A stretch of DNA of 64,000 bases from Deltaproteobacteria bacterium (GTDB lineage Bacteria; Myxococcota_A; Polyangia; Polyangiales; Houyiibacteriaceae). Position 1 is the stretch's first letter; the number at the start of each line of letters is the position of its first letter. Shown piece by piece: positions 1-6,687 of the stretch. The translations under genes were made by a program, and so were the position numbers. The stretch covers positions 496,001 through 560,000 of the forward strand of contig JAEPMI010000007.1 in the NCBI GenBank assembly GCA_017644045.1, written 5' to 3'. The notes under the pieces are model-generated. The model had not been told where the DNA came from. It searched no databases and was given only the letters and a program-made list of their open reading frames with translations.

Positions 1-2
1 GC

Positions 3-320
3 CTTCCCATCGTCCTCTGCCATGGCGCCTCCCCAGCGATCGTAGCAGTGGCCATCCGGGACGATCCGGGCGTCTTTGGCGTCGCGGCCCGTTCGGCTTT
101 GGCACCACCCAGGGCACCGTGCACGAACACCTTCCTGACGCTTTGCTCGGAGGAGAGCCCGCACCGCGACGCCGTGATCAATCTGATGACCCATACGCCG
201 AAAGGCGACGCGACTCTGAGCCGCGCCGAGGTCGTCGAGCTACCTCATGTCCCGATCGCTGGCCGTGATGGGACGGAACCAAAAAAGCCGGGGCTCGGTG
301 GCGGAGCGGACGGGACTCGC
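3..320 (+). pseudogene. Remnant of a tyrosine integrase 3' end from an older prophage
   Basis: An open frame here matches the C-terminal part of the intact integrase at 44008-45345: the NTFLTLCSEESP stretch (from about 126) corresponds to NSFLTLCSEDSP, followed by an INLMTHTPKG segment equivalent to KLITHQPVGG and then AEVVELP versus AEVVSIP. The HxxR catalytic box just before NTFLTL is destroyed, apparently by a small deletion, and the tyrosine box is missing. The frame runs into a partial att core at 299-319 exactly as in the intact gene. Everything upstream of residue NTFLTL is unrecognisable. I read this as the decayed right end of an earlier, related prophage that used the same tRNA gene. 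Confidence 0.75.
299..319. repeat. Ghost att core (third copy)
   Basis: Twenty-one bases identical to the left part of the prophage att core found at 442-462 and 45288-45308. It is preceded by a decayed run of A residues and a degenerate hairpin that resemble the integrase-proximal arm at 45261-45287. Sequence to its right (about 330-400) is loosely similar to the prophage left arm at 470-540, so it looks like the junction of an earlier integration. Confidence 0.7.
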
Positions 321-408
321 CTCGGTCGACTGGAATCATGCGAAGCGGAGCGGACGCAGTCCGCGCAGCCGCAGGATTCCAGGCGCCGCCGAGTCCCGGA
401 CGGACGCG

Positions 409-436
409 AAAAGGGCGACCCCGAAGGGTCGCCCTT
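409..436 (-). terminator. Intrinsic terminator, displaced tRNA-Asp terminator
   Basis: A perfect 11-bp stem (411-421 with 426-436) with a four-base loop, followed on the minus strand by four T residues. It lies just downstream (minus-strand sense) of the att core at 442-468, which is the severed 3' end of a tRNA-Asp gene. It is therefore probably the original chromosomal terminator of tRNA-Asp, or that of an earlier element, separated from the gene by the prophage. Confidence 0.65.
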
Positions 437-441
437 GAGCA

Positions 442-468
442 TGGCGGAGCGGACGGGACTCGAACCCG
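442..468. repeat. attL, 27-bp core
   Basis: Twenty-seven bases identical to 45288-45314. They correspond to the 3' end of tRNA-Asp including the T-arm, the acceptor strand and the encoded CCA, read on the minus strand. The two copies bound the prophage. On the plus strand the core encodes the GGADGTRTR peptide in the integrase frame on both sides. Confidence 0.9.
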
Positions 469-718
469 GCGGAAGAGGCGAAAGCGGAGCGATTCCGAGA
501 CATCGAGCGAATCCGTAGGCTCGCAGGATTCGCCTGCATCATCGAGGGTTCACGGCGCCATTCCGCAATTGCTGACCAATGTCAGCAATCCGGAGCTCCA
601 CTGCGCCGACTGTGGCGCCCCGGGCGCGACGTCGCGCTCGACCTGCAGCGTATGCGGGATCGCGTTCTTGCGCCCGCTCGATCCGGCCCTCGGGGCCGAG
701 GAGGAAGACCATGGGTGA
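443..718 (+). other. Displaced 3' exon of the integrase gene (basic linker plus zinc ribbon)
   Basis: This frame is open from the att core to a TGA at 716-718 but has no good start codon or ribosome site of its own (only a TTG at 569). Its frame through the att core is the same as that of the integrase at 44008-45345, so in the excised circle the integrase reads straight into it, adding 82 residues: a basic stretch RKRRKR, a Ser-rich linker and a zinc ribbon with the pattern C-x2-C-x10-C-x2-C. The stop overlaps the ATG of the next gene at 711. In the prophage it is probably silent. A stand-alone zinc-ribbon protein starting at 569 is the alternative. Confidence 0.75.
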
Positions 719-1238
719 GACGATCGAGGAGAGGTGGCCTCCGGACTTGCGTGCACACGCGGTCGACTACGCCTACCAGTGGGCCGACAAGGCTCGGTGG
801 CTTCGCAGTCGCGCGGCCGCGCTTCTCGAAAGGGTGTCGCCGCCGCCTGATGGCGCGGACCGGAACCTCTGGGAGAAGGACTACGAGAACGAGCTGCGCA
901 TGGCCGGCGAGCTGTCGCTCATCGCCGACGAGCTCGACGAGCATGCGGTCTCCCTGGCCCAGGTTCGGCACGCGCTGACCGCAGCGGTCATGAAGCCGCA
1001 CCAGGGACCATGTGGCTGCGGTGAGTGCATTGGGGCCGATGACGCTCACCATGCGCTGGCGAGGCTCGTTCGGGCGGCCCTCGACAGTGACGCCTGCACC
1101 GACGGAGCATGTCCCGAGTGCGGCGGCGAGTGGCGCTTCGACAAGGTGGCCAACGTGGGCGGGCACGTGCACGCCGAGTCGTGCTCGCGGCGCCCGCCGG
1201 TGGGTCCCGCGTGGGCCCACACGGGGAGCAGGGCATGA
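711..1238 (+). CDS. Cysteine-rich phage protein of unknown function (175 aa)
   Basis: The ATG at 711 has a strong ribosome site (GAGGAGG, 7-10 bases upstream) and overlaps the stop of the displaced integrase exon. The N-terminal two thirds are helical and charged, with many Trp and Glu residues; the C-terminal third carries two Cys-rich clusters (CGCGEC near residue 100 and CPECGGEW near residue 145), suggesting a metal-binding domain. No family is recognised. It overlaps the following J-domain gene by ATGA, so the two are translationally coupled. In the circular phage genome it would directly follow the integrase gene in the early rightward operon. Confidence 0.75.
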   Translation: MGETIEERWPPDLRAHAVDYAYQWADKARWLRSRAAALLERVSPPPDGADRNLWEKDYENELRMAGELSLIADELDEHAVSLAQVRHALTAAVMKPHQGPCGCGECIGADDAHHALARLVRAALDSDACTDGACPECGGEWRFDKVANVGGHVHAESCSRRPPVGPAWAHTGSRA

Positions 1239-1837
1239 CCGCCGAGCGCTACCCGCTCCACTGGCCCGATGGGCAGCCACGGACCCCCGAGCACCGACGC
1301 GAGCGCCGCTGGGCGTACAAGGTGAGCCAGGAGCAGGCGCAGACCGAGCTCCTCCACGACCTCGAGCTCATGGGCGCGAAGGACGTGATCCTCTCGACCA
1401 ACATCAAGCTCCGGCGGGATGGGCTCCCTTACGCGAGCCAGCGGCCTCCGGACGACCCTGGCGTCGCGGTCTACTGGACGACCGAGAGCGGGGTCTCGGT
1501 GGCCATCGCCTGTGACCGCTTCGAGCTGATCCGCGAGAACATGCGGGCGCTCGGGCTCACCGTGGCGGCGCTGCGCGCTGTCGACCGGGCCGGCTGCACG
1601 GACGTCCTCGAGGGGGCCTATCGCGGTTGGGCCCAGCTCCCTGCCACCGTGACGCCTGCGCCGCGGCCGTGGTGGAAGGTGCTCGGCTACGACGCGCCGG
1701 AGGGCCTCGACTTCCCCACGGTGAAGCGACGCTTCCGCGAACTCGCCGCGACGCGCCACCCGGACAGGGGCGGAGCCCACGAGGCGATGGCCGAGCTGAA
1801 CGGCGCGCTCGAGCAAGCAAGGGCGGAGCTGGGATAG
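1235..1837 (+). CDS. J-domain-containing phage protein (200 aa)
   Basis: The N-terminus (YPLHWPDGQPRT) followed by a central domain with a DDPGVAVYW motif and a C-terminal J domain (HPD at residues 175-177, followed by RGG) is a layout found in proteins of many phages and integrative elements. J domains recruit and stimulate Hsp70 (DnaK); the phage role is not known from sequence. The start at 1235 overlaps the upstream stop by ATGA; an in-frame extension to 1109 lies inside the upstream gene and lacks conserved features. Confidence 0.85.
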   Translation: MTAERYPLHWPDGQPRTPEHRRERRWAYKVSQEQAQTELLHDLELMGAKDVILSTNIKLRRDGLPYASQRPPDDPGVAVYWTTESGVSVAIACDRFELIRENMRALGLTVAALRAVDRAGCTDVLEGAYRGWAQLPATVTPAPRPWWKVLGYDAPEGLDFPTVKRRFRELAATRHPDRGGAHEAMAELNGALEQARAELG

Positions 1838-1847
1838 GCTCTCCCGC

Positions 1848-2477
1848 ATGGACTTCCCGACTCTTGAAGAGGCAGCTCTCCTGGCCAGCGGCGCGGCATT
1901 GATGAAGTTCTATGAGTCGCTCCAGGCGTTCGTGGGCCGGAGGACCCGCAGGAAGGACCACGCGAAGGAGGTCGACGCCGAACGAGCAGCTGCGCTTTGG
2001 GAGAGCTTCCGGGCGGCCTACGTCCTCCTCCTGAGGCTCAACAATCCGAATCCGATGATCGGAGCTCAGAGCTCGCTGCAGAAGTCCCAATCGCAGCAGA
2101 TCGAGTCAGCCGTGGAGCGGGCGAAGAAGTCGGTCCACCAGATTCGAAACAAGGACGCACGGGATCGACTGCTTGAGGTCTTCGACATTCTTTGGTGGGA
2201 GGGCAGCACCATCCGGAAGAAGTTTGGTGACTCCGCGATCAGCAACGAACTGCAAGCAGAGGCCGAGGGGGTTCTCGGTGCTCTCATGAGGCACGAGGCT
2301 CCCGAGCCCAGGAGGGAGCGGTTCGCGCGAATGGCCAAGCATCATAAGGAGAGAGCGGAGGTGGTCTTCCAGGCCGCCGAACTGAGCGACCAGAAGGCCG
2401 CCGAGGCGAGAGCGAAGAAGGCTGCCCAGCGGGCGGATGCATCAGAGTCAGGCGACGCCGACGACGACCCGGCCTGA
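1848..2477 (+). CDS. Unknown helical protein (209 aa)
   Basis: A largely alpha-helical protein with a hydrophobic N-terminal stretch (residues 5-30), conserved-looking Arg and Trp residues in the middle and a Lys/Ala/Glu-rich coiled-coil tail ending in DADDDPA. It is the third gene of the rightward left-end cluster, ten bases after the J-domain gene. No family recognised; codon use is like its neighbours. Its 3' end is overlapped on the other strand by a possible small gene (2448-2585). Confidence 0.65.
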   Translation: MDFPTLEEAALLASGAALMKFYESLQAFVGRRTRRKDHAKEVDAERAAALWESFRAAYVLLLRLNNPNPMIGAQSSLQKSQSQQIESAVERAKKSVHQIRNKDARDRLLEVFDILWWEGSTIRKKFGDSAISNELQAEAEGVLGALMRHEAPEPRRERFARMAKHHKERAEVVFQAAELSDQKAAEARAKKAAQRADASESGDADDDPA

Positions 2478-2585
2478 CCACGAGCCCCAGTCCCACCATG
2501 CCTCCGTCGGCCAGACGGAGAGGACCAGGGGTATCCGCGTCGGGAGCCGAACCCAGACGACGTCGTCGGTGTGCAGGATGACCAT
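2448..2585 (-). CDS. Possible Trp-rich mini-protein (45 aa)
   Basis: An ATG at 2585 preceded by GAGG at about 5-bp spacing opens a 45-codon frame with five Trp residues, in the 141-bp gap downstream of the leftward gene at 2619-2900. The Trp and Val content resembles the upstream gene product, but the 3' end overlaps the convergent gene ending at 2477, and there is no family match. The call rests only on start context, position and composition. Confidence 0.3.
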   Translation of the reverse strand: MVILHTDDVVWVRLPTRIPLVLSVWPTEAWWDWGSWSGRVVVGVA

Positions 2586-2618
2586 GGGCGCCTCTTCGGC
2601 GCCCGCGGGCGCCGGTTG

Positions 2619-2900
2619 CTACTTCTCCCAGTCGGCCGTCGCGATCGTGAGCAGATCGCCGGCGGGGGCGCCCTCAGCGCGCTCCTCGAGGCCGTGCGGC
2701 ATCCAGCGCTCGAAGACGTCGGCCGGGAGGTCGAAGCCCACGCGGCCGCTGGGGAGCTCGAGGCACACCGTCCGCCATCCCGCCGGCGCCGGCGTCCACC
2801 AGGTGGCCCAGTGCTTCCGGGTGGCGACCCGGACCAGGGCGCCGAGCATCGCGGCCCGTTCGTCGAAGGAGGGGAGGAGGAGGCTGGCAGTCGAGCTCAT
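2619..2900 (-). CDS. Unknown small phage protein (93 aa)
   Basis: A compact protein with a well-formed amphipathic first half (SFDERAAMLGALVRVATRKH) and a WATWWTP/WRTVCLELPSG core that looks like a real beta-rich domain. No known family. It is divergent from the small gene starting at 2921, with only 20 bp between the starts, so the two share a promoter region. Start ATG at 2900. Confidence 0.6.
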   Translation of the reverse strand: MSSTASLLLPSFDERAAMLGALVRVATRKHWATWWTPAPAGWRTVCLELPSGRVGFDLPADVFERWMPHGLEERAEGAPAGDLLTIATADWEK

Positions 2901-2920
2901 CGCTGGAAGCTACGGCGGGG

Positions 2921-3109
2921 GTGCGACACGATGCGGCCGTGCCCCTGCCCGAGCTCGAGCCCCTCGAGGACGTCTGCGCCCACTGCGGCAAGGCTTTCGC
3001 CGCCGGCGACGGCTTCGTCATCATCGACCGGCCGAAACGCGTCCACGGGGACTGCCGGCGCCCCTACCTCGAGCGGATCGTCACCCGGCGCGACGTGAAG
3101 ACCGGGTAG
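2921..3109 (+). CDS. Small zinc-finger-like protein (62 aa)
   Basis: Starts at GTG 2921 (GTG 2939 also possible). A CAHCGKAF motif followed by an HGDCRRPYL motif gives a C-x2-C...H-x2-C arrangement typical of treble-clef or zinc-knuckle proteins common in phage accessory regions. It is an isolated rightward gene, divergent from 2619-2900. Function unknown. Confidence 0.6.
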   Translation: MRHDAAVPLPELEPLEDVCAHCGKAFAAGDGFVIIDRPKRVHGDCRRPYLERIVTRRDVKTG

Positions 3110-3112
3110 TCC

Positions 3113-3274
3113 TCACCACCATCCATCAATGGACGCGAGCGCGAACGCTAGGCCGATGAGGGCCAGACCAAAGACAGCGATCACGATGCCCATGACAGCT
3201 CGCCGTCGAGCCCATTCATACCTCTGATGGGGATCTTCGTGGGGACTATCGATGTAGTCGGTGTCGCGGCTCAT
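3113..3274 (-). CDS. Small single-pass membrane protein (53 aa)
   Basis: ATG at 3274 overlaps the stop of the upstream gene (ATGA at 3271-3274). The product has a charged N-terminus of about 25 residues (many Asp, His, Arg) and one clear transmembrane helix (residues 27-47, AVMGIVIAVFGLALIGLAFA), ending in DGWW. It is the last gene of the leftward late transcript, next to other membrane genes, so a role in lysis is possible but unproven. Confidence 0.6.
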   Translation of the reverse strand: MSRDTDYIDSPHEDPHQRYEWARRRAVMGIVIAVFGLALIGLAFALASIDGWW

Positions 3275-3668
3275 GCCTGATGCTCCTCGGGATCGGCCTT
3301 CGCGCCCCCCGCCTGTACGACGTCCGCCGTCGCCTCTGTCTCGCTATCCTCGGGCACCTCGACTCGAACCCGTGCCAAGCGTAGCTCATGCGCATGCTCC
3401 GCCTGCTGCATAGCGACCTCATGTCTCCGTTGCTCACGGTCCGACTCGAGCGTCTCCTGGTGCCGGCGCTCGATGTTGGCCTCCGTGCGCTGGAACTGCT
3501 CGAGCAGGTCTCGGTGACGTCGCTCCTCGTCGGCTTTGTCGTCGCGCCGCTGCTGGCGCTCGATCCGAACCCGAGCGCGCCTGGCCGCCCCGTGTAGATG
3601 AGCGTGGCCACAACGCCCACGAGGGTGAACGCGCCTCCGATGATGGCGACTAGAAGCGGGGTGGGCAC
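3271..3668 (-). pseudogene. Membrane-anchored coiled-coil protein with an apparent -1 frameshift
   Basis: From GTG 3668 one frame encodes a good membrane anchor (PLLVAIIGGAFTLVGVVATL, then IYTGR). Past about 3595 this frame loses sense, while the -1 frame carries an excellent charged coiled coil (about 95 residues with many Glu, Gln, Arg) ending at 3271 with an ATGA overlap to the next gene. The two parts form a sensible TM-plus-coiled-coil protein only if the frames are joined near the ACGGGGCGG tract at 3590-3598. No canonical slippery heptamer is present, so this is a recent frameshift, a sequencing error, or an unusual recoding site. Confidence 0.5.
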
Positions 3669-3697
3669 TGGACAACTATGCCCCGACGCGGGGGTAG

Positions 3698-4705
3698 CTA
3701 CCACTCCATCGCGTCGTCGAACCGGGAGAGCGCCTTCTCGGTCTCGTCGTGGAGGAAGTTCTCCGCCCAGCCGATGAGCGCCCGGACGGGTACCGGGTCG
3801 TCGACGAACTCCTGCAGGTGCTCGAGGAGGTCCCGGGCCGTGCGGCGCTTCACCGTCCGCTCGGCGCCGACGCGCTTGTAGAGCCCGAAGTTCGGGACGA
3901 GCTCCACCTCGAGGCGGTCCCGTGCGATCAGCGCCAGCATGTCCGCCTTCGACGGGTCGACGGCGTCGTTGCTGGTGTAGGTCTGCCCACCGATGAACGA
4001 ACGGCCGGGGAAGTGCTCGGCGAGGGCGCGGGCGTAGGCTACGAGAGGGAACCACCCGATACGATAGCCATTCCCGAAGGTGCTGAGCCCGCAGACCTTC
4101 ACGCCGGCGTTGGCGCAGCGGCGGACGACGAGCTCGGCCTCCGCGTTCGCAAGCGCCTTCCTCGAGCCGGTGGCCGCCTTCGAGGGGTTGGCGCCGAGCT
4201 CGGGATCGAGGAGCACCCTCCCCCACTTCGCGGCCGCGGCGATCTGCTCGACGAAGAGCTCCGAGTGGCCGAGCCAGGGGTAGCCCCAGACGTAGACCTG
4301 GATCCCCGCGTCCTCGAGGGCGTCGCCGTAAGCGTGGATCCGCTCGACCGGGTTCATCATCCCCGTCCGGACGCGACCGTCCCGGAGCTCGTGCCAGGGC
4401 CCGGCGAGGGCGATCCACCGGAGCCCGCACGCCTTCATGCGTGCCGCGAATTCGGCGGGCGTCCCGTGGCTGCTCGTCGACATCCGGCGGACGTAGACCG
4501 CCAGCCCTCGAGGAAGCTGGTCCACGGCGAGGTCGGGACCCATCTCGGGCGGGAGGGTGTCGCCCAGGCCCAGCGCGGCCGCGCGGAGCGCTGCGGCGCC
4601 GGCGACCTCCCGGACCACGTGGCCCATGTCGACGCCGTCCTCCGCGCGCTCGAGGAGCACGGGTGCGATGGCGGCGACCAGGTCCTGCTCGAGCTGGGTC
4701 GTCAT
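3698..4705 (-). CDS. TIM-barrel glycoside-hydrolase-like protein, possible endolysin (335 aa)
   Basis: After a 75-residue helical N-terminus the product has a barrel pattern: a strand-like GLAVYVRR motif, GLRWIALAGPWHE, IQVYVWGYPW, then VLLDPELGANP and VCGLSTFG. The DPE pair at the end of a strand resembles the DxE acid motif of GH25-like and DUF1906-like lysozyme folds. Its position at the end of the late operon, next to several small membrane proteins, suggests cell-wall degradation at lysis. Start ATG 4705 overlaps the upstream stop by ATGA; the upstream extension is not protein-like. Fold assignment is by eye. Confidence 0.6.
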   Translation of the reverse strand: MTTQLEQDLVAAIAPVLLERAEDGVDMGHVVREVAGAAALRAAALGLGDTLPPEMGPDLAVDQLPRGLAVYVRRMSTSSHGTPAEFAARMKACGLRWIALAGPWHELRDGRVRTGMMNPVERIHAYGDALEDAGIQVYVWGYPWLGHSELFVEQIAAAAKWGRVLLDPELGANPSKAATGSRKALANAEAELVVRRCANAGVKVCGLSTFGNGYRIGWFPLVAYARALAEHFPGRSFIGGQTYTSNDAVDPSKADMLALIARDRLEVELVPNFGLYKRVGAERTVKRRTARDLLEHLQEFVDDPVPVRALIGWAENFLHDETEKALSRFDDAMEW

Positions 4706-4878
4706 CGGTCCTCGCCCTCGAGGGGGAAGCGCCGCTCGTTCACGACGCCGGCGAGCTTCCGAATCGCGGCGCGGAGCTCCGGAGGGAGCAGCCACGCCCG
4801 CCACCCGCGGAGGCCGCCGGCGGGGAGCGCGTCGGTGACCCGCTTCGCCGCCCGGTGGAGTCGCTCCGCGTAGGTCAC
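4702..4878 (-). CDS. Unknown small protein (58 aa)
   Basis: GTG at 4878 overlaps the stop of the upstream mini-gene (GTGA). The product is short, basic and helical (YAERLHRAAKRV, then GGLRGWRAWLLPPEL). No family recognised. It is part of a chain of four-base overlaps running from 4997 to 3698, which supports translation. Confidence 0.5.
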   Translation of the reverse strand: MTYAERLHRAAKRVTDALPAGGLRGWRAWLLPPELRAAIRKLAGVVNERRFPLEGEDR

Positions 4879-4997
4879 ACCGCCCCCACGAGCTCGGCTA
4901 GGAGCAGGAGCGGGGCGAGCAGGAGCTCGAGGAGGACCTCGACGAACCGGTAGGCCGATTCGCCGAGCTGAGCGAGCCATATGGGCGGGAGGGCCAT
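4875..4997 (-). CDS. Hydrophobic mini-protein, one membrane segment (40 aa)
   Basis: ATG 4997 sits in the TGATG overlap with the upstream gene and the TGA overlaps the next GTG. Residues 17-38 form a Leu-rich helix (RFVEVLLELLLAPLLLLAEL). A membrane mini-protein between a probable hydrolase and other membrane genes could be part of the lysis system, for example a holin-like or regulatory peptide, but this is inference from position. Confidence 0.5.
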   Translation of the reverse strand: MALPPIWLAQLGESAYRFVEVLLELLLAPLLLLAELVGAV

Positions 4998-5272
4998 CAG
5001 CCCTCGGCGGCCTCCATCTCGGCCAGCGCCTGGTCGATGATCTTCTCGAGGTCGAGCCGCTCCGCGGGATCGTCGAGCCGGGCGGTGAGCGTCTTGAGGA
5101 TCGCCTCGGGGGTCTCGCCCTTCTGCAGGAGCGCGCGGATCGCGCGGACGAGCGTCCCGGCGATCGCGACCGCCTTGTTGTCGATGGTGGTGCCCGGGAC
5201 GTCGGGGACGACGTTGAGCGCGACCTCGGCGATGCTGAGGGCGTCGCGGACCTTCTCGGTGGCCGAGCTCAT
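4997..5272 (-). CDS. Unknown helical phage protein (91 aa)
   Basis: Start ATG 5272 overlaps the stop of the upstream membrane protein gene. The product begins SSATEKVRDALSIAEVALNVVPDVPG and continues as amphipathic helices (residues 30-90) with an acidic C-terminus. It resembles small tail-end or holin-adjacent proteins in many prophages, but no domain is recognised. The longer frame reaching 5974 is a shadow of the upstream gene. Confidence 0.6.
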   Translation of the reverse strand: MSSATEKVRDALSIAEVALNVVPDVPGTTIDNKAVAIAGTLVRAIRALLQKGETPEAILKTLTARLDDPAERLDLEKIIDQALAEMEAAEG

Positions 5273-6000
5273 CGGAGCACCACCTTCAGCTTGCGGGACT
5301 CGCATAGGCCCTCGCCGGGCTTGCACCCGAGCTCGATGGTCACCTCGTCGATGGCGACGAGCTCGTGGTCGCGAGCGATGGCGAGGACCTGCTGAATCGC
5401 GCGCTCGCTGAGCTCGCACACGCCCGGTGGTGGCTCGTCCGGATCTGCCTCCTCCCGGACCACCTTCGCGGCCCAGGCGTAGAGCGCGAGGCTCCAGGCG
5501 TCGATCACCTCGGCCACCACGTTCACCGCGGTCTCGGTGCCTTCCCACCGAAGAGCTCGCTCCCGAACGCAGGCCTCCCGGTCGGGAGCGCTCGAGCAGG
5601 TCTCGACCAGGTCGTGGCGGATCGTCTCGGAGACCTGTTGAACGCCTCCCTGGTGGAGTACTCGAGCGCCGCCGTTCGCCGAGGTGTGTCTCGCGAGCGC
5701 CGTGGTGCTGCAGGCCGAGCTCGGCGCGGCGAACGCCAGCACGACGAGGAGCACGACCAGCCCCTTGCCCTTCTGGAAGGCGTCGGGAGTGCCGTCGCCA
5801 TCCTGGTCGCGGAACATCCAGCGAATGATCGGGATGAACACGGACGTCGACAGGAAGCCGGCGACGGCCATCGCGCCCTTGCGAGCGTCCTCGTGGATCC
5901 CGAGCTGCTCGCCGAAGCCAACGACCACGACCCAGAGGAGTGCGGTGGTGATGATGATCAGGGTGATGGGCCACTTCCAGGCCCGGAGTGTCTCTTCCAT
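5269..6000 (-). CDS. Multi-pass membrane protein with large C-terminal domain (243 aa)
   Basis: Three hydrophobic segments are visible: residues 11-29, 44-61 and 79-94. The second and third are separated by a short calcium-loop-like DQDGDGTPD stretch, and the third ends in SSAC, a signal-peptide or poor lipobox-like site. The rest (100-243) is charged, helical and has four further Cys residues, consistent with a periplasmic domain. In the late operon between coiled-coil and hydrolase genes it may combine holin-like and spanin-like parts, but this is a guess from topology. Confidence 0.55.
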   Translation of the reverse strand: MEETLRAWKWPITLIIITTALLWVVVVGFGEQLGIHEDARKGAMAVAGFLSTSVFIPIIRWMFRDQDGDGTPDAFQKGKGLVVLLVVLAFAAPSSACSTTALARHTSANGGARVLHQGGVQQVSETIRHDLVETCSSAPDREACVRERALRWEGTETAVNVVAEVIDAWSLALYAWAAKVVREEADPDEPPPGVCELSERAIQQVLAIARDHELVAIDEVTIELGCKPGEGLCESRKLKVVLR

Positions 6001-6013
6001 GGGGGTCTCCTTC

Positions 6014-6355
6014 TCAGTCGGGGGCGTCCAAGCGCCCCGCGATCTCGTTCAGCCGGCGGACGACGGTGTTCCACCGCTCGTCCTGAACGGCGTCGTTGGT
6101 TTTCAGAGCACCGAGTGCGGTGTCCTGCGCGTCGTTGCGCTGCTCGACCGAGTCCATCCGTCGATCGAGGAAGCCCAGGTCGGCTCGCGCCATCGTCAGC
6201 CCACCGACGCCCCCGACCAGCAGGGTCACGAGGATGGTCAGCACCGCGATCACCGTCTTCAGGTTCGTCGTGCTCGCGCCGTCGATGTGTGCCCTGTGGG
6301 TGCCGGACTGCTGCCCGCTCGAAGGCGGAGGCGGTGGGATCTCGTCGGTCGTCAT
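6014..6355 (-). CDS. Membrane-anchored coiled-coil protein, holin-accessory-like (113 aa)
   Basis: A proline-rich cytoplasmic N-terminus (DEIPPPPPSSG), one transmembrane helix (about residues 34-58, TVIAVLTILVTLLVGGVGG), then a coiled coil (AdLGFLDRRMDSVEQRND region to the end). This TM-plus-helix layout resembles XhlA-type or other lysis-accessory phage proteins. Start ATG 6355 overlaps the upstream stop. Confidence 0.55.
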   Translation of the reverse strand: MTTDEIPPPPPSSGQQSGTHRAHIDGASTTNLKTVIAVLTILVTLLVGGVGGLTMARADLGFLDRRMDSVEQRNDAQDTALGALKTNDAVQDERWNTVVRRLNEIAGRLDAPD

Positions 6356-6687
6356 CGCTCGACTCCTCTCCGCGCGCGGAGCTCCCGCTCTGCGTTCTCC
6401 GCGCGGATGGTCATCACGCGCAGGTCGTGCTCGGCCCGCTGGCGCGAGTCCTCGGCCGCCTGCAGCTTCGCCGCGTCCTCTTGGCGCTCGGCCCGCACCG
6501 CCTCGAGCTGCTGGCGCGCCCGCTCGAGCTCGATCCGGTAGTCCGTGCACCGAACGCAGACGACCGCGCGGATCTGCTGGCTCGATCGCCGACGCTGCCG
6601 CACGCGCGCCTCCTCGGTGCCGGGGCGAGTGTCCTCGCCGGCGAGCTCGCCATAGGTCGGCGTCTTGCTCCGGGTCCGTTCGCTCAT
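6352..6687 (-). CDS. Coiled-coil protein with a CxxC motif (111 aa)
   Basis: ATG 6687 overlaps the stop of the beta-lactamase-fold gene (ATGA). A basic N-terminus, a VVCVRC motif near residue 45, and a long Glu/Arg/Ala coiled coil to the end (RARQQLEAVRAERQED and onward). No family recognised; likely a small structural or lysis-accessory protein. Confidence 0.5.
   Translation of the reverse strand: MSERTRSKTPTYGELAGEDTRPGTEEARVRQRRRSSQQIRAVVCVRCTDYRIELERARQQLEAVRAERQEDAAKLQAAEDSRQRAEHDLRVMTIRAENAERELRARRGVER

Noticed and set aside
338-718. A stand-alone 126-residue gene containing GGADGTRTR
   Set aside because: The GGADGTRTR segment is the antisense of a tRNA 3' end, a well-known annotation artefact. 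The frame is better explained as the displaced integrase 3' exon.
2437-3159. A 240-residue plus-strand frame overlapping 2619-2900
   Set aside because: Arg/Pro/Ser-rich shadow composition, with no ribosome site; the opposite-strand small gene has clear protein character.
3590-3598. Programmed -1 frameshift in the coiled-coil gene
   Set aside because: No X-XXY-YYZ heptamer is in frame near the break, unlike the clear GGGAAAG at 17217-17223; a mutation or sequence error is at least as likely.
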